DNA of 64,000 bases from Pyrocephalus nanus (lineage: Eukaryota; Chordata; Aves; Passeriformes; Tyrannidae). Under the pieces are notes generated by a model. The model was not told the origin of the DNA and did no database searches. It saw only the letters and a list, made by a program, of their open reading frames with translations. Where the stretch lies: NCBI GenBank assembly GCA_038380795.1, contig CM076260.1, forward strand, positions 82,063,843-82,127,842, in the 5' to 3' direction. How positions within the stretch are numbered: position 1 is the first letter of the stretch; every line of letters starts with the position of its first letter. The translations under genes and the position numbers were made by a program. Below are positions 51,333 through 64,000 of the stretch, one piece after another.

Positions 51333-54300
51333 GTCTATAGACAGTCAGAGGAAGAGGTCTCTCAAAGAGACAGCAAAAGGCAAGTGGTAGTGGTTGGAAA
51401 AATTGGGCCACTTGGCTGCTGAAATGTGATCTATGGGAGCTGTGGGAGCCGTCAGACTCATCCTGTTGGAGAAAGAGAGAGCAGCACTCCAGTGACTGGT
51501 ACAAGAGCAAAATGTTTGGGGACAAGTCAAGCCTACTGCCCTTGCAAGAGACTTCAGTGAAGCACGTGTGTGGGTCACTGTCCTCACCATTAGCGGGAAG
51601 GTGAGAGGCTTCTGTCTTTCATCACAACATGGCTATGTCTCCCTTCTCACTGTAAAGGATTGCTCTCGCCTTTTATTCTCATCATACTGCTGTTATTCCC
51701 CTCTTGTGCGGTGATGCTTCCATAACAAACGCAGGGAAAGCTTGAGAGGAGCAATCAGTCTTCCTCAGGAGGGACAAAACCAGCCCATGGACGGTGGAAG
51801 TTCACAAGTGAGGTGCTTTGCTTTCTCCAACTGAGTGCCACGACTGGGGTAAATATGCTGCCCAGAGTGAGAAGGGACAAGCTAGTCCAAGACAGTCACA
51901 GGGATCTCAGTGCAGTAGGAGTGTTGCTCACCGAGAAAACTTTCATGCCCCAGATTCATTAATTTAGACTCCAATTTTTTAATTATGACTGCAACCAGAT
52001 TGGTAAAAGAGGCCATATCTGAAATACAACTGATACCTCAGAAAAGACTGAAAATACTATAGACTGAAACAAATCATGAGCAACAAATCACCCCAACAAG
52101 ACAAAATCTCTATTTTCAACAGTGTGGGAAAGCCTCACACTGTACTTGGAGCTTATGCGTAGATTGGATGGTGCTTAGGTGTCTAAAAGTATGATTTCCT
52201 TTTTTTTCAACCTGTGCAGGAAATTATCTTCCCTTCTTTTAAAATGAACAATTATCCTGATGGTAAAGTAACTTCATAGCTGACTTTTTCTGCTATGTTA
52301 AAGTCACATTCTCAGGTAATGACACCTCCCCATTGTTTTTTACCGTGTCTTTTCTTTTTTTTTTTTCTTTTTAGTCTGTGTGAGAGTTTTCCTGAATTTC
52401 ATTTGAACTAAAACTCCACTTGTCTTCAGTGAAGACAGAAAGATGAAACTACAGCTATTTCAGCAATATATCAGTATGGTGTGGGTGTGCCTGTGAACCT
52501 GCAGGTTATGTGATATCACCTTATTTTAAAGGAAGTTGTCTTTTTGTGGATAAACGCTCTTCATTAAAGATTTCTGCACATAGCAGTAATAAGGATACAA
52601 GGAAATCTGCTGTCCTGTGCTGGCCACAGGTTGTCAGGCTGTATTAATAGATAGGATTAGTGAAGAACAGGTCAGAAGGCTGCAAAGCTCCTGTCCCTTG
52701 AGATTTCCTTCTTTAGATCATTAGTCTTACTGAAGAGCTCCCTTGAACAGAGGGAGCAGAAACTGAGGAAAAGGCTGGAACCATTTTATTCGCCAGGATA
52801 TACTGAGGAAGGGGTAATTTCTGGGTCATAAGCTGCTCCACTGAAAATGTCTGTCCAGTTTTCTGCACAGGCACCCTGGAGGAACAACAACATCAGTTTT
52901 CTGACCAGAGAGGCAGCTTTAACAGAACAAGGAGAGACTATCATAGGTTTCTACCTCTTGGCTTTAGGTATGTATTTGGCTTGGATGTGAAAGGAAGCTC
53001 TTAAACCAGAGTTTGTTATCAAGTTCAAAGCAATTCATTTACGTTTCATCCCTAATGGAGCAGGATGTTAGAAAATGTAACTTTTTTTTCTTCAACTATT
53101 ACAAGATCAGAGAAGTACAGTTTGTTTTTGTTAAAAAGAGATTCATAATCAATGCAGAAATCTTGAGGAAAAATAAATAGTCAAGCATGTAAAATTTCTT
53201 TAAGTTCACTGAACTTAATATGAGGGAAGATAAAAAAAATACCCCATCAGAAGTACATGATAATTCTGTGTCTTCTTGTGTCTCAGTAGCACTGAATTAA
53301 TGTTCTCTGATTTGCAGAGCTAGGCTGTTGACAGTCAGTTGGCATCCGACAATTATCTCCTGCAGAGACACAAAACATGGTTCTGTAGTTTTTTACTTTT
53401 TTTAACTGTACTGTTCTTGTCTTAAATGTTTGATGCACATAGAAATTGACTTCTTCAAACAGGATCTATGAAAGGTCTGAAAACTAGAACATTACTCTGT
53501 GTTAGCAGTCACAATACCAAGTGTTTATTTTAGTTCTGCTGGAAGACGGCACTAAAAGTGTATAAGGATTTAAAAATGGCACTCAGGATCAACTCACTCC
53601 GATCCCAGTACAATTTTGTTTTGCTTGTTTAAATATTATCTATTTCAGGCAGACTATTGCTAAATACAAGGAAACTGTATGAAATTTCAGAGTGCAGGCT
53701 TGCTAGGTAATAAAATATTTCATCCATAAAACCTCACAGGAAAATAAAAGAAAACTTTTATTGAATGTGTTCTTCTAAACAGCATTTATAAAAATGTTTC
53801 TGCTTTTAAATGATTGGTCTAAACAGATTTTTTTCTTATTCTAAGCTTATTACATATTTCAATTAGCTTATTAGCCTGCAGCTTACGTTTGAAAAAGGTC
53901 TATGAAAGTTAAAATGCAAAATGCTAAGTATTTTAATATGTTTACATGAGACTTTCTTTTTTTACCTATAGGAACTAGGGAAGAAAATGTTATGCTTAGA
54001 ACAAAAACAGAGATTCTAGTAGAACTATATATGGTTTCTATCTTAGGGAACTTAATTTGAAGAGTGGTCATAAGATAAATTAGATGTATTCCAATTTATC
54101 CAATCTGTTCACATCTGTGTAGTCCTTCATGAATAGCTGTGAAATGTCTGCACCATCAGCTAATGAAATAATCAGTTGCACTTAAGACTAGAATATCTTA
54201 GGTAAGCAAGGCCAGTCCCCTGCTGTGACAATACTTAATCTCATTCACAGAGCTATCATGCTGCCTCATATAACTGGCCAGAGTTTTTTGATGGTACTAC

Positions 54301-57300
54301 TCATTCTTCCAATTGAAAGCCTGTTCTTAAGTTTGTTTCTATGTGGGATAGGAGCCTTTCCCTAAGTTCTTAGCTAAAGTGATCACACTAACTTTATGCC
54401 CTTTTTGTCACTTCTTTTAATTGAAATAATTTTTCTGCCTGCTACTAACATCTTATGACCAGTCTGGGCTCCTGAAAGTGTAATTATGCCTTGAGGTTAA
54501 CTTTTGTATTCTTATTTTGAGCAATTGAGTGTTTGGGGTTTTTTTGGTTGGTTGATTCTAAGGGGGGGACAAGAAGGTCTAATTATAATTCCTTTATCTC
54601 CTGTCATAATATCCTTTCCCCTGTCGTCCCAGCATATCATCCTAGCAGTCTGATAGGCAGGACTGAATACAGCGTCCAGGCAAGTTCTTGCCATCACTAT
54701 TCAAAATAATATTTACACTTTCCCAACTTTACTGATCCTTCCTAGTGTTTCCTCTGCATCACACTGGTAGTTCAAACTTCTTCCCTCCATCAACTAACAG
54801 AGATGTTGTCCTCTGTGCTTCATGATGGTGACCCCACATCTTCTAGCAAATATGCAGGTCCCTGAGCCTTTAGGTTGTATGTCTATTGGGTTTTGATTGC
54901 TCCAGATCCTTCTGCCCAGCTTAAAAGTTCTTGGCATGTCATAACTGCTGTTCTTGAAACTTACCTCCAGACTGAAGACTCAAGTTGCATTTCTAGCAAA
55001 GTAAATACAAGCAGCAGTAGCGCTACTTCAGTTTAAGTGTGGTGTGGATCTGGTTAAAATTGATGGATGTAGATATACCTTTTTGCAATGAGAACTTTTG
55101 GAAAAAATCTGTTGGTAATACATAAATCAGAAAAGTCCTCAAGTCATTTTCTCCTCAAAGATCTACTGTCGCACTTCTGCAAGAACCAGCGACAAAAATT
55201 TACAGCTGTTAGTTTTATGTTCACCAATAACTCAGTCTATCCAGGGAGCAGTGATGTGGCAGAACAAAGTACTCTGTCATGCAGACACACTCCTGCCCTT
55301 CTGGCAGCACAGGAAAAAGCCCAGTTCATGCATTACCTTCCTGTACCTCCATTCCTTTAGGGGTCTGGCAAGACAATCTGCATTTGCAGGAGCCTATGGA
55401 TACTTCCTTACGTGAAGCTCCAAAGATGTTCATATATGATTCTTTTGGGTTTTTGAAAGCCTCAGAAAACAGTTTCAGTAACTAAACTTCTGTAACTACT
55501 AAGTGTTTTCTTTTCTTGAGTCTTAATATGTCAGTGAAGCTTCTTGCAAGTTCTGACATGCATTTCCAGCACCAAAGGGGTGTATGTGGTTGGTGTCAGC
55601 AGTTATGCAGAAGATAGGGTTCCTCCAAATCTCTTCACCTTCACAGCATGAAGTCCAAAAATCATTACCTTAGGCCAAGTCTTCCCACAGTCACAAGTCT
55701 TGACTGAGGATGTGACTCTCCAAGAACCATGATCTAACACCTTTTGCTGAGATAAGGCCTCTGTGTGCATCCCCTTCTGGAAATTCTCACAATGTCGTAG
55801 GTAGCACGGATGTCATATGTGACAGACAGGACACTACTGTATGTATCGTATATGATACACCAGCCAGGCAGTTTCAGATCCAGACAAGGGGTCCTCAGCA
55901 CACTGTATGGAAACCTAAGCTCACTGGTTTAGTACACGAACATCACAAGCAAACCATCATCAAAGTGTTTTGCAAACACTGATGGATTTTGAGATCACTG
56001 CGCTGCTTCATGGCATCCAAGTCACTGTTTCATCACTCACCTTGCTAATGCTTTGGCCAGGAGAACAGCAAAGTGGGGGGAAAATCCAATGCCAATTGGA
56101 TAGAAATGATCCATTCTCAGAGGGACTATCTGCAAGTGATAGCAGCCACTGAGTTACCCTTTGTTAGGTCATCTGTGCCAGCATTCTCTTTCTGAAGGCA
56201 GCACTCTCTTTCCCTCCTTCCCTTCAATGAGCTCAGAACTGTCATAGACAGACAGGTGAAAGGTTGTCATCCTGCTAGGGTTACATCTTATCCCTTTTTT
56301 TCTCTCCCCTATGTAGTATAGTACTGTGGAAAATCCTTGTATAGTTTAATTAATGAGGTGCAATTTGAAAGTACTGTCCACTGCTGCTGGCTGCTAGATA
56401 TGGAGGAAAAATATAAAGAATATATTTCTTTATAATTATTAATTGGAATTCTTAAGTTGTTTTTTTCCCTACATTGATACATAATTTGTTCTGTGCTTGT
56501 TTTCCCTAGTTTCACAGTTAACTGTAACTGTTAGAATGAATACTTGACATAAAAGGAAATTTTAAGTCAGTAGAAGAGAGTATTTCTCAGCGAACAAACT
56601 CTGACTTTTTGTAAATGCTTATATGAGAAAGACATGCTGAGAACACTAACAATCCCATCGGAAAACAGGAACAGATCACAAGACCCAAACATGCCTTTAA
56701 AAGGCACATGTTTTTGAATGGTAATAGTAAACTGTTACTTGACAAGTGACAGAATGAGTGTTATTTTGGGACTTTGACAGATAAATCTAAGAAGGTGAGA
56801 AAGGAAACAAACTATTCACAGAACATTCATCCACAAAATGATTGCATTTATTGAACAAATAATCTCTCCATGCTTTGTCAAGTCTGAAACATGATGACTC
56901 TTCTCCTTCCTGTCAGAACTGGCAATATGCCCTGGACAGGATACTGTGTGTGTAGAATTGGCAGCAAAGACTGAAAACAGAGCAGGGTCACTTCACAGTT
57001 GCAGTAGTTAATGACAGCTTTGCAAATTCTCTGGATTTTATCACTGGTTTAAATAAAGTTTTCTAAGCTGAAAATCTTTTGCAGCAAACCTCTTTGGATA
57101 GGCATTCATGGTTGTGTATAGATAGTTGAATCAGCAACTGACTTCATTCATGCCTGCTCTGTATTGAAATGCTCAATCCCATTTCTCTCCTAGAGAAAGG
57201 TTGTTTGCTGAAGGAGGAGTCTAGTTTGTTTTGTGACATTCACCTTTTGCTCTCATTTCTTGGATTCTTCCACTTAAGGCTCTATGTACATTTTAAACTG

Positions 57301-58061
57301 CATATGAGTGAGTTGTAACACCCATTTTTCTATTTTATTCTTGTGAGGTTTTACAAGTAAAGGCCTTGCAATAATGTCTAATAAGAGCAAGTCTAAGTAC
57401 AATGCATAATAACCTGTCTTGGTTGGACACAGGTGAGGTCACCTATTGGAAAATGTGGATGATCAGCTCAGAGCTGTCAATTCACTTTTACTACACTTAG
57501 CTCTGCAGAAATAATGTTATACTGAAATTTCATGCAGCCTCAGGTGCTTACTGCTTGTTCACAGACCATCTCAGGTGCATAAGAGAAAAACAGGATATAT
57601 CTGGATGCTCAGACTTGAGTCATTTCGCAGAAATCTTCACAAAACTGTAGTGTTCCTGCTCAATATTCCCAGACTTTAACAATCTTAATGTTTTCAGTTG
57701 TTTTCATCAGAGAGATTTGCAATGTCCTTAGTCGCTCTTGCTGGCTACTTTTTAGGTGTTTTCTTTGCACAGACAGGCAGGCATCACACTGATACTGGAC
57801 TTTGTCAATAGGCTTTCAGTTCCTGACTACCACCAGCTTGCTTGGCAGCATTCCTGTGCCTCCCCTTCTTTCCTACCCTCTGTTTTGTTGAGATATCACC
57901 AGGTGACACCAAGGCACTTTGAAGTTCAGAGGTTTCTGTCTGGACTCTTGATCTACCCTGAGGCACATACCATGTGCAATGCAGTTGAGGAGATCTTTGC
58001 CCTGACTGAGATGTCAGAGCTATTGCTGTGCTCTCTCCCCACTGCATTTTCAACCTTCTTC

Positions 58062-58155
58062 TCTGTTATGGGTTTAGGGGAGAGAGGTTGTTTGGTTTGA
58101 GGTGGGTTTTTTTTTGGTTGGGGGCGGTTGTTTTTCTGATTTGGGTTTTTTTTAA
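58062..58155 (+). repeat. G/T-rich low-complexity tract
   Basis: Runs of G and T on the + strand (gaggtgggttt, ggttgggggcggttg, gatttgggttt), similar in kind to the tract in FEZ2 intron 3. Confidence 0.7.
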
Positions 58156-59082
58156 TCAGTGAATCAATATAGGTAGCAACCTCAGACCAGCACATCTATC
58201 TGATGGTGCAGAGATCTACAATCACTACTGTAGCTGGTAGCACTTCTATGTGACCACTGTTTTTGTTACTCCATGATTTACTGAGAATTGAGTTCCTTCA
58301 GTGTCTTTTTTTTTTTTTCAATCCTGATATTAGTATGGTTTACTACCCAGAGAGATAATTTTAGGTGCTGGATATGCCAGCGCAGATTCTCCACCTACTT
58401 TGCTTAAAAGGACTGTGCCTACCTGCAGAAGTCATGCTTGCTCTGTAACCTTATCTCCCTCAATGCTTCCCTGAACTCCATCCTCAGATTGTGAATGTAG
58501 TTCCAAAAAAATATCAAAAATACTGTGTCTCTGTTGTCTCCATCTAAAATGCATAATGTTGTTTTATGTGACATTTTGCTCAATTTCTTCTTAAGATACT
58601 TTAACTGAAAACTCCCTTACCCTCCAGGCTCAGGGGAATTTGCTCTATTCCCAGGAAGGGCAGGTGTCTGACACTTTTAAGGTAGCCCTCCTATACATTA
58701 CACTGAGTTGACAAAATTTTGCTGTTTACAAAGGAGCTGCCATTTCATTTTGTCTGCCATCTTAGCACTATGTCTTCCTACTGACAGGGAAAAAATTTTC
58801 ATGCCTACTGACTCAAAAACTGTTCTACCTTACAGAAGTTAGAACTGATGTACACAAACAACACAACTCTCATGTTTGCACTGCAGACCATCCCGATGTG
58901 CTCCCAAAACCTTCCTCCTCCAGTGCCCTGCTCTGCCTATTTAAAATACCTAGACTCAGACAATAGCCAGAAAGTCCCTGACTGAAGGTGCATCCAATTG
59001 TTCGAAACAAAACTCAATTAAGAAACATTGTCACCTAGTGGCCAGAATAAGATGTATTTATCATTGTTGATCTTATAACAAG

Positions 59083-59108
59083 ATATATATATATATATAT
59101 ATATATAT
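59083..59108. repeat. (AT)13 dinucleotide repeat
   Basis: Uninterrupted AT units followed by gtaaaatatatgtgtg. Confidence 0.95.
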
Positions 59109-60948
59109 GTAAAATATATGTGTGTATCTCAGTGTATCACTGCACCAGTGACTATTTCTGGTTAATCCCATATGCTGACATTTCAGCTCTTCCCATTTCA
59201 AAAGCTCTTCAGTAAACCATGTGCATTTGCTAAGCAAGACAGAGCAGCAGCAGCTTGGCAATGCCGCAAAGAGAAGTTATTAAAAAGAAATTTCTCTACA
59301 GAAAAAGCAGTTCATAGTGCTGTACAGAGGTTGTCCCATCAACCACCTCCCCTCCCACTCCAAAGTATCCAGAGCACCTCAGCAGGGGGTATGTACCCAA
59401 CTCCTCTGTTTGCAGAACAAGTGCCTTGCTCCTCTGCATTTCAGATCCTGATACTCCCACATGGCTTGGAGATTGAGGCAATTTTCTCCCTCCCTTCCTA
59501 ACCAAGGCAGCCTGGTGGTGCAGTGCTGGCTTCTTGACATATGAGGTGATGCTTCCTCGAGGAAAGCAACTGCTCTCTTGCTGCAGCATTAAACACACCA
59601 GCCATCTTTCCTCTCATGAACTCCTTTGAATATCCAGAGATGCTGTGCAATGCCATCATGTCACATCCCTCTTTATTGTGTATATCCACCTCTCGCTGTG
59701 TTAATATACAACAGCCTTGCTTTGGGGTATCTACTACTCGTGCCTGGGTAGAGGGCTGTGGATGAGCTCTTTTCTTACTCACCTGGTAGTGTCATACAAT
59801 GGCATAAACCACCAGGTGTTGCATTCCTAATCCTGTCCTAGGCTGCAGACGCTTAAAAGAGGTCATGTTTTGCTCCACCCTGCCAAGGTGAAGTGAAGCG
59901 ACCAATGTCAAAAGTGTCAGAGCTGATCTGTGGGATAGGAACAGGAGGCAGCAGGAAGCCTGGTGCTGCCTGGCCTGCTGCTCAGCCCCTTTCCATCAGC
60001 CACCCTGGAGCCACTCTCTTCACTAGCTAAGCCACATTTTCAACACTGAGCCTGACACTTATGAATAAGTATTTTGTTAAAAATCATTAATTTCAATGTG
60101 TCTATGTCGCTTCAAAAAGTGAGATGCAAAGGAGTGGAGCGATTGCCATAGACATTTGGAAACTCTTAGGTCTCTCCAACTGAATAAGTGTCTTTCTCCA
60201 GCTTTATAGTCATCTCCCTTGTATTTTCTTTACAAACTGAAACACATATATGTCAGGCATCTGTGTTCCTGGAGAGTAAGAGAGGATAAAACTTTCTTTT
60301 AAAAATAAATTAAAAAAAGACTTTAAAATTCTGTTCAAAACATTCTCTTCATATGGATTATCAGGTGCATTACTGAAAAATATTCTCGCCTGGGACAGAC
60401 TTTGATGCAAGGAGATCCTAGACTATTCTAAGAGAAGACAGCTAATTGTATTAGCTGCACTTCTCCAGAGAGGACCAGTAAAGTGGCTCTCTGGCTACCT
60501 GCATGAATCTTCTGTATCTATTTTTGTATACAATGTACCTTAACAGATGCAGCTTTTGGCAGATTGTTTGTAGTCTCTGCTTAGCTCTACCGATCTTTCC
60601 CCCTTCCTGTTTTCCCCAGATGTTGCACTCCCTGAGTTTCATCTTCATGAATTTCATCTCCATGAATTTCATCCACTTATGGAAAAAAATACTTCTCTCG
60701 GACCTTAAAGGGTGGAACTTCAACAGTTGCAGCAGCAGCTCTTTGTATTTGTTCTGTTTTGTTACTGAAGTTATTCACTTGCTCCTGCTTCTGAAATGTA
60801 CCAAGCTACTCAAAAAGCCTCTATGCCTAGGTTTTCTAGTGCATAATCTGTTTTAATATGCTTCTAATAGAGCAAAAGGGTAATTTTAGAAGAGAGGTCA
60901 TACATTGACACACTCAGCTGCTTCTTGCTTTATTTGCTTTTTATATCA

Positions 60949-61005
60949 TGGAATCATAGAATGGCCTGAGCTGGAAGGTACCTTAAAGATCATCTAGTTC
61001 TATGG
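60949..61005 (-). mobile_element. CR1 LINE 3' end in reverse orientation
   Basis: ggaatcatagaatggcctg, then agctggaaggtaccttaaa and gatcatctagttct is the reverse complement of the CR1 3' terminus (gatgatctttaaggtccttccag-ccattctatgattc). It ends 20 bp before the opsin exon at 61026. Confidence 0.9.
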
Positions 61006-61025
61006 ATTTAATTTTTCTTTTCCAG

Positions 61026-61231
61026 GTTGGCTGTCTTGGTTTGGAAACAGCATTGTGATTTTTGTCCTGTATAAACAAAGACATCTTCTTCAGCCTACTG
61101 ACTACCTCACATTTAACTTGGCAGTATCAGATGCTAGTATCTCCGTGTTTGGTTATTCACGGGGGATCATTGAAATCTTCAATGTCTTCAGAGATGATGG
61201 ATTCATTATCACATCAATATGGACCTGCCAG
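61026..61231 (+). CDS. Opsin, neuropsin (OPN5)-like, one internal exon (TM1 to start of TM3)
   Basis: The exon has acceptor ttaatttttcttttccag and donor gtaaga, starts in a split codon and ends in phase 0 (68 full codons). It encodes WLSWFGNSIVIFVLYK (TM1, with Asn 1.50 at 61046-61048), the loop QRHLLQPTDYL, TFNLAVSDASISVFGY (TM2, Asp 2.50 at 61130-61132), and IWTCQ, whose Cys at 61226-61228 fits the TM3 disulfide cysteine. This is the pattern of a class A receptor of the opsin type. The LxPxxYLTxNLAVSD run and overall flavour suggest the non-mammalian OPN5-like/OPN6-9 group. The retinal-binding Lys of TM7 is outside the window, so opsin identity is not proven. I could not assign the exact paralogue, so no symbol is given. 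Confidence 0.8.
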
Positions 61232-64000
61232 GTAAGACTGGATTACACTTAATTAGACAATACAAGTGCAGCTATTTCTGTGAGTGTGCTGTATATAAAT
61301 AACCAGAGTTCCCAAAGAATGAAAAGAGATAGTGACTGACCTTTGTTCTCTTTCGTTATTCCTATAAATCTATGCATTTGATCAGTATTTGACAAATTTT
61401 CAGTGTTTTTTTTCCTATGTGTTTGCACTAGTTCTCACTAATTTGGGGTTTTTTACTTCACGTCAGAGCTTACGCTCATGTTGGAAAGCTAAGACGTAGG
61501 ATGTGCTTGTCTTCAGCTCACCTGAAGTCAACCTGGTTGTTGGCACTTTAACATTTGGCTTAAAGCAATGTAGACTCTTACTTGACAAGGCATGTAGAGC
61601 ACAGTCTCCATACAGCATTTGGGTATACCCATGTATTTTAGCGTACAGCTTCTTGCACTAAGTCAGTTGTGACTCTTCAATCACATTCCTAAATTCTTGG
61701 CTGCTTCATTGCCTGTGGGAGAATGCATATTTTTACTTAATGGCACAGTCTTCCCTGAACTTGGAGGCAGCTTTTTGTTGGAGAACTTGGAAAAAGTTAT
61801 TATTTTTAATTCTGAAATATACATGCATAGACAGAATATAAATGCACCCCCCAGACAGATAGGCACAAGCCTGGTTCCCTTGTGCTTTCAGTAACATCTG
61901 TGAGAAAGATTATACTCTGTTTCATGAAGGAATCAAAAATCTGAAAATGACAGGATAGCCTACAGCAAGGTGTAAAAAAAGTCATGATGAAGGAAACAGG
62001 AGAAAAAAAATAATCCTCTTTTCTTGGTGTTTTGTGTTTGGGGTTATTTTTTCAAAGAGGAAGTTGAGCTATTGTGCAGCATAAATGAAAGAACATTTAC
62101 GGTTCACCTTCCCTCTCTTTCAATAACAAGGTTCAGTTTCTGCGGAGAAAACTCCAGTTTCCCACTGAAGACTCTGATTAACATAGGAGCTTTAGCTTGA
62201 ACTAAAAAATTATTAGTTTATTGTTTAAAATGCATGTCTAGTCATTTGGCAGAAATGGATTTATCAAAATGAAGCTAATTATTTCCTTAGAAAAAATGTA
62301 CTTTTTTGCTAATGAGAAGACCTACAGCTGCAATCTAAGGTCTGTTGAGAAGAAACTTTGTTTTTTTAAAAAAATTGAAAACTTTGAAGTCATCAGATAA
62401 ATAAACACATACCTGCAAACTGTAAAATTCATGCCCACACTCAGAACCAAACAGATGGCCGTCTTCCCCCTATTTCAAGGAAGGTTAGAGCTATGACTAA
62501 GAAAGGAAAGGTAAAATATGTATCTCCAGGTCCAACTGTATCTTTGTTGCAGATTTCCTCTGTAAGAAAGCTTAAGCCATTCAGTGCGGAATCCTGAACC
62601 AAGATCTATGGTGTAACTTAAAGTTTACAACCCAACAGGTAGAAAGAGGTAACATTAAACAACCCTTCTGCATCCCTACTCCAAACTCTTACAGATATTT
62701 GCCAATACTGTGATTCCTTTTTTTGTGGCTGTAAAAAACAGGACACACAGGAATTGACAAGGCATGGCACATTGTGTCTGTGCATCTGGATTTGCATGGG
62801 AACCTCTCTCAGAGTCCTTACAGATCTCTTTCATGACACCTCTGCCTGGGAATCTCTCTTGGTCTGACTTGGAGTTATTTAGTCTCGTTATGATGATCTG
62901 ACTTTCTTTTTTGAGATGTGAAAATACTGCGATGGAGCTGTGATTGAACTTTATGTGGTGGAGGTGGGCTTAATCTCGCTGTGCTTGAACCACCTTTACA
63001 AGGAGAAGAGTGGACTGGAACATTTTTAGGGCACCCAGACAGTTCACTGGTCAGGCTGTGTTAAGTAATCTTTTTTAGACCTTCCAGTTTTAAACAGCAT
63101 TCATTTGTAAAGTTAATTATTAAGCTTGACAAAACAAAAGCCAATGATGAAAAGCTAAGTTATGAAAACAGAGTGGCTGTTTTTTAAGAAGAATATTGTG
63201 CAGAAATAACAGGAAGCTTCTGTGCATAAAAAAAGATGTGAATGTGTGTGTGGACAGCCAGCACAAAAGTCATTATAAAAGTGTTTCAATTGCTTGCTTT
63301 TTGGAGTGTATAAAATATGATAGGTTTGTAGTCTGACCAGAAGGGGCCTCACATCTAGAACATGACAAGTAAGGACTTGGTGCCAAGAAGGTAAAGCCCG
63401 TGCTTTCTGTCATGACCCTTCAAAGTCAGTGCCTTTTGCTTCCCTCACTGCACTCAGGCTCCTCTGCAAGTAGGTGGGGTGACAATTTGGGCTGCTGCCC
63501 ACGAGGACGTGGGCCTTTCCTTGGCATGGCCCGTGTGTTTTCCTTTACTTTGTTTGTTTTACTGAGTCCAGAGGATGGCCTTAATTGGCTTTCTGTCATT
63601 GTCTGGTTCATTACACATTTGCTCCTATTGATCAGTCAGCTTTTGCTGTCAGGTATGCTTAGGGAAATTTTATTTTCCCAAGTTAGCCTGTCATTTCTGT
63701 TTATGAAGAAATTTCCTCAGCTCACCTCACTTAATCCACCTAACTATTTTGTTTTCCTCTAACTTGGGTCTCCTTCTGTGCCCTCAGGTAACATTTTTTA
63801 ACATTAAGGTTCACTATTCTTGGCTGCCTCATTTAGAGGGAGTGAGGAAAAGACAGACCAATAGTACTTCTCTCAAATCAGCCTAGTCTTTGAAAACTCT
63901 CTGCAACAAAAGGTGTATCTCCAGCCACCAGGACCATCTTTCTGCACACCTGCTGCATAGAACAGATAGGTGTGATCCTGTTCTCCTCCTCTGTACGGAA
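61232..64000 (+). other. Opsin-like gene intron, 5' portion
   Basis: The exon that should continue after CQ (TM3 onward) was not found to the end of the window, so this intron exceeds 2.7 kb. The open frame at 63400-63762 is hydrophobic but has no opsin motif and is likely chance. Confidence 0.65.

Larger units (their letters stand above)
48742..60945. other. Intergenic region or opsin 5' intron
   Basis: About 12 kb without a recognised exon. The opsin's first exon (N-terminus and start of TM1) could be here but I could not find it. A less AT-rich stretch at about 49930-50700 has overlapping open frames on both strands with no recognisable product. An (AT)13 repeat lies at 59083-59108 and a tRNA-like relic at 51246-51332. 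Confidence 0.55.

Noticed and set aside
54512..54697. Minus-strand frame with CWDDRGKDIMTGDKG
   Set aside because: Looks mildly protein-like, so I compared it with vitrin, the expected neighbour gene; there is no match, and no other family came to mind.
57756..58195. Lys/Pro-rich minus-strand frame and the opposing + frame
   Set aside because: Produced by the G/T-rich low-complexity tract; no conserved motif.
58940..60900. Search for the first exon of the opsin-like gene
   Set aside because: No frame ending in a TM1-like segment with a matching phase-1 donor was found; the frame at 60503-60856 is hydrophobic but has no opsin features.

Overview
This window looks like avian nuclear DNA. Three partial CR1-type LINE 3' ends, AT-rich introns with GT-AG borders, one sharp CpG island, compact introns and vertebrate genes support this. 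CR1 also occurs in turtles and crocodilians, so 'bird' is an inference. No bacterial, viral or CRISPR features were seen. Gene names come from recognising protein family sequence from memory; no search was run.

Layout. (1) 1-2451 holds the last three coding exons of CRIM1 on the + strand: juxtamembrane segment, transmembrane helix and cytoplasmic tail ending in FYQTV. A long 3' UTR rich in microsatellites follows, with a likely distal poly(A) signal at 5182. (2) 5206-7130 is a short intergenic spacer with a long A-rich tract and a CR1 tail. (3) A CpG island at about 7131-7850 is the FEZ2 promoter and first exon. FEZ2 runs on the + strand from ATG 7356 to TGA 32343-32345 in nine coding exons. 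All junctions keep frame and give a 373-residue protein. Exon 6 is an 81-nt cassette-like exon, and the last exon adds only the VLCPT end. (4) The FEZ2 3' UTR probably ends near a poly(A) signal at 33824. (5) About 27 kb (33.85-60.95 kb) has no exon I can recognise. It holds a CR1 copy, simple repeats, a 37-bp exact duplication and a tRNA-like relic. (6) At 61026-61231 lies one internal exon of an opsin that looks neuropsin-like (TM1 to the start of TM3), on the + strand, with a CR1 tail 20 bp upstream. The rest of that gene lies elsewhere.

The genes do not form a pathway. CRIM1 is a BMP-binding membrane protein, FEZ2 is a kinesin-1 cargo adaptor, and the opsin would be a light-sensing receptor. 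The best leads are the tandem CRIM1-FEZ2 orientation (I recall them as convergent in human), the non-mammalian opsin beside FEZ2, the CR1 at its splice acceptor, and a coding-like antisense stretch in the FEZ2 3' UTR. I found no clear new biological system.
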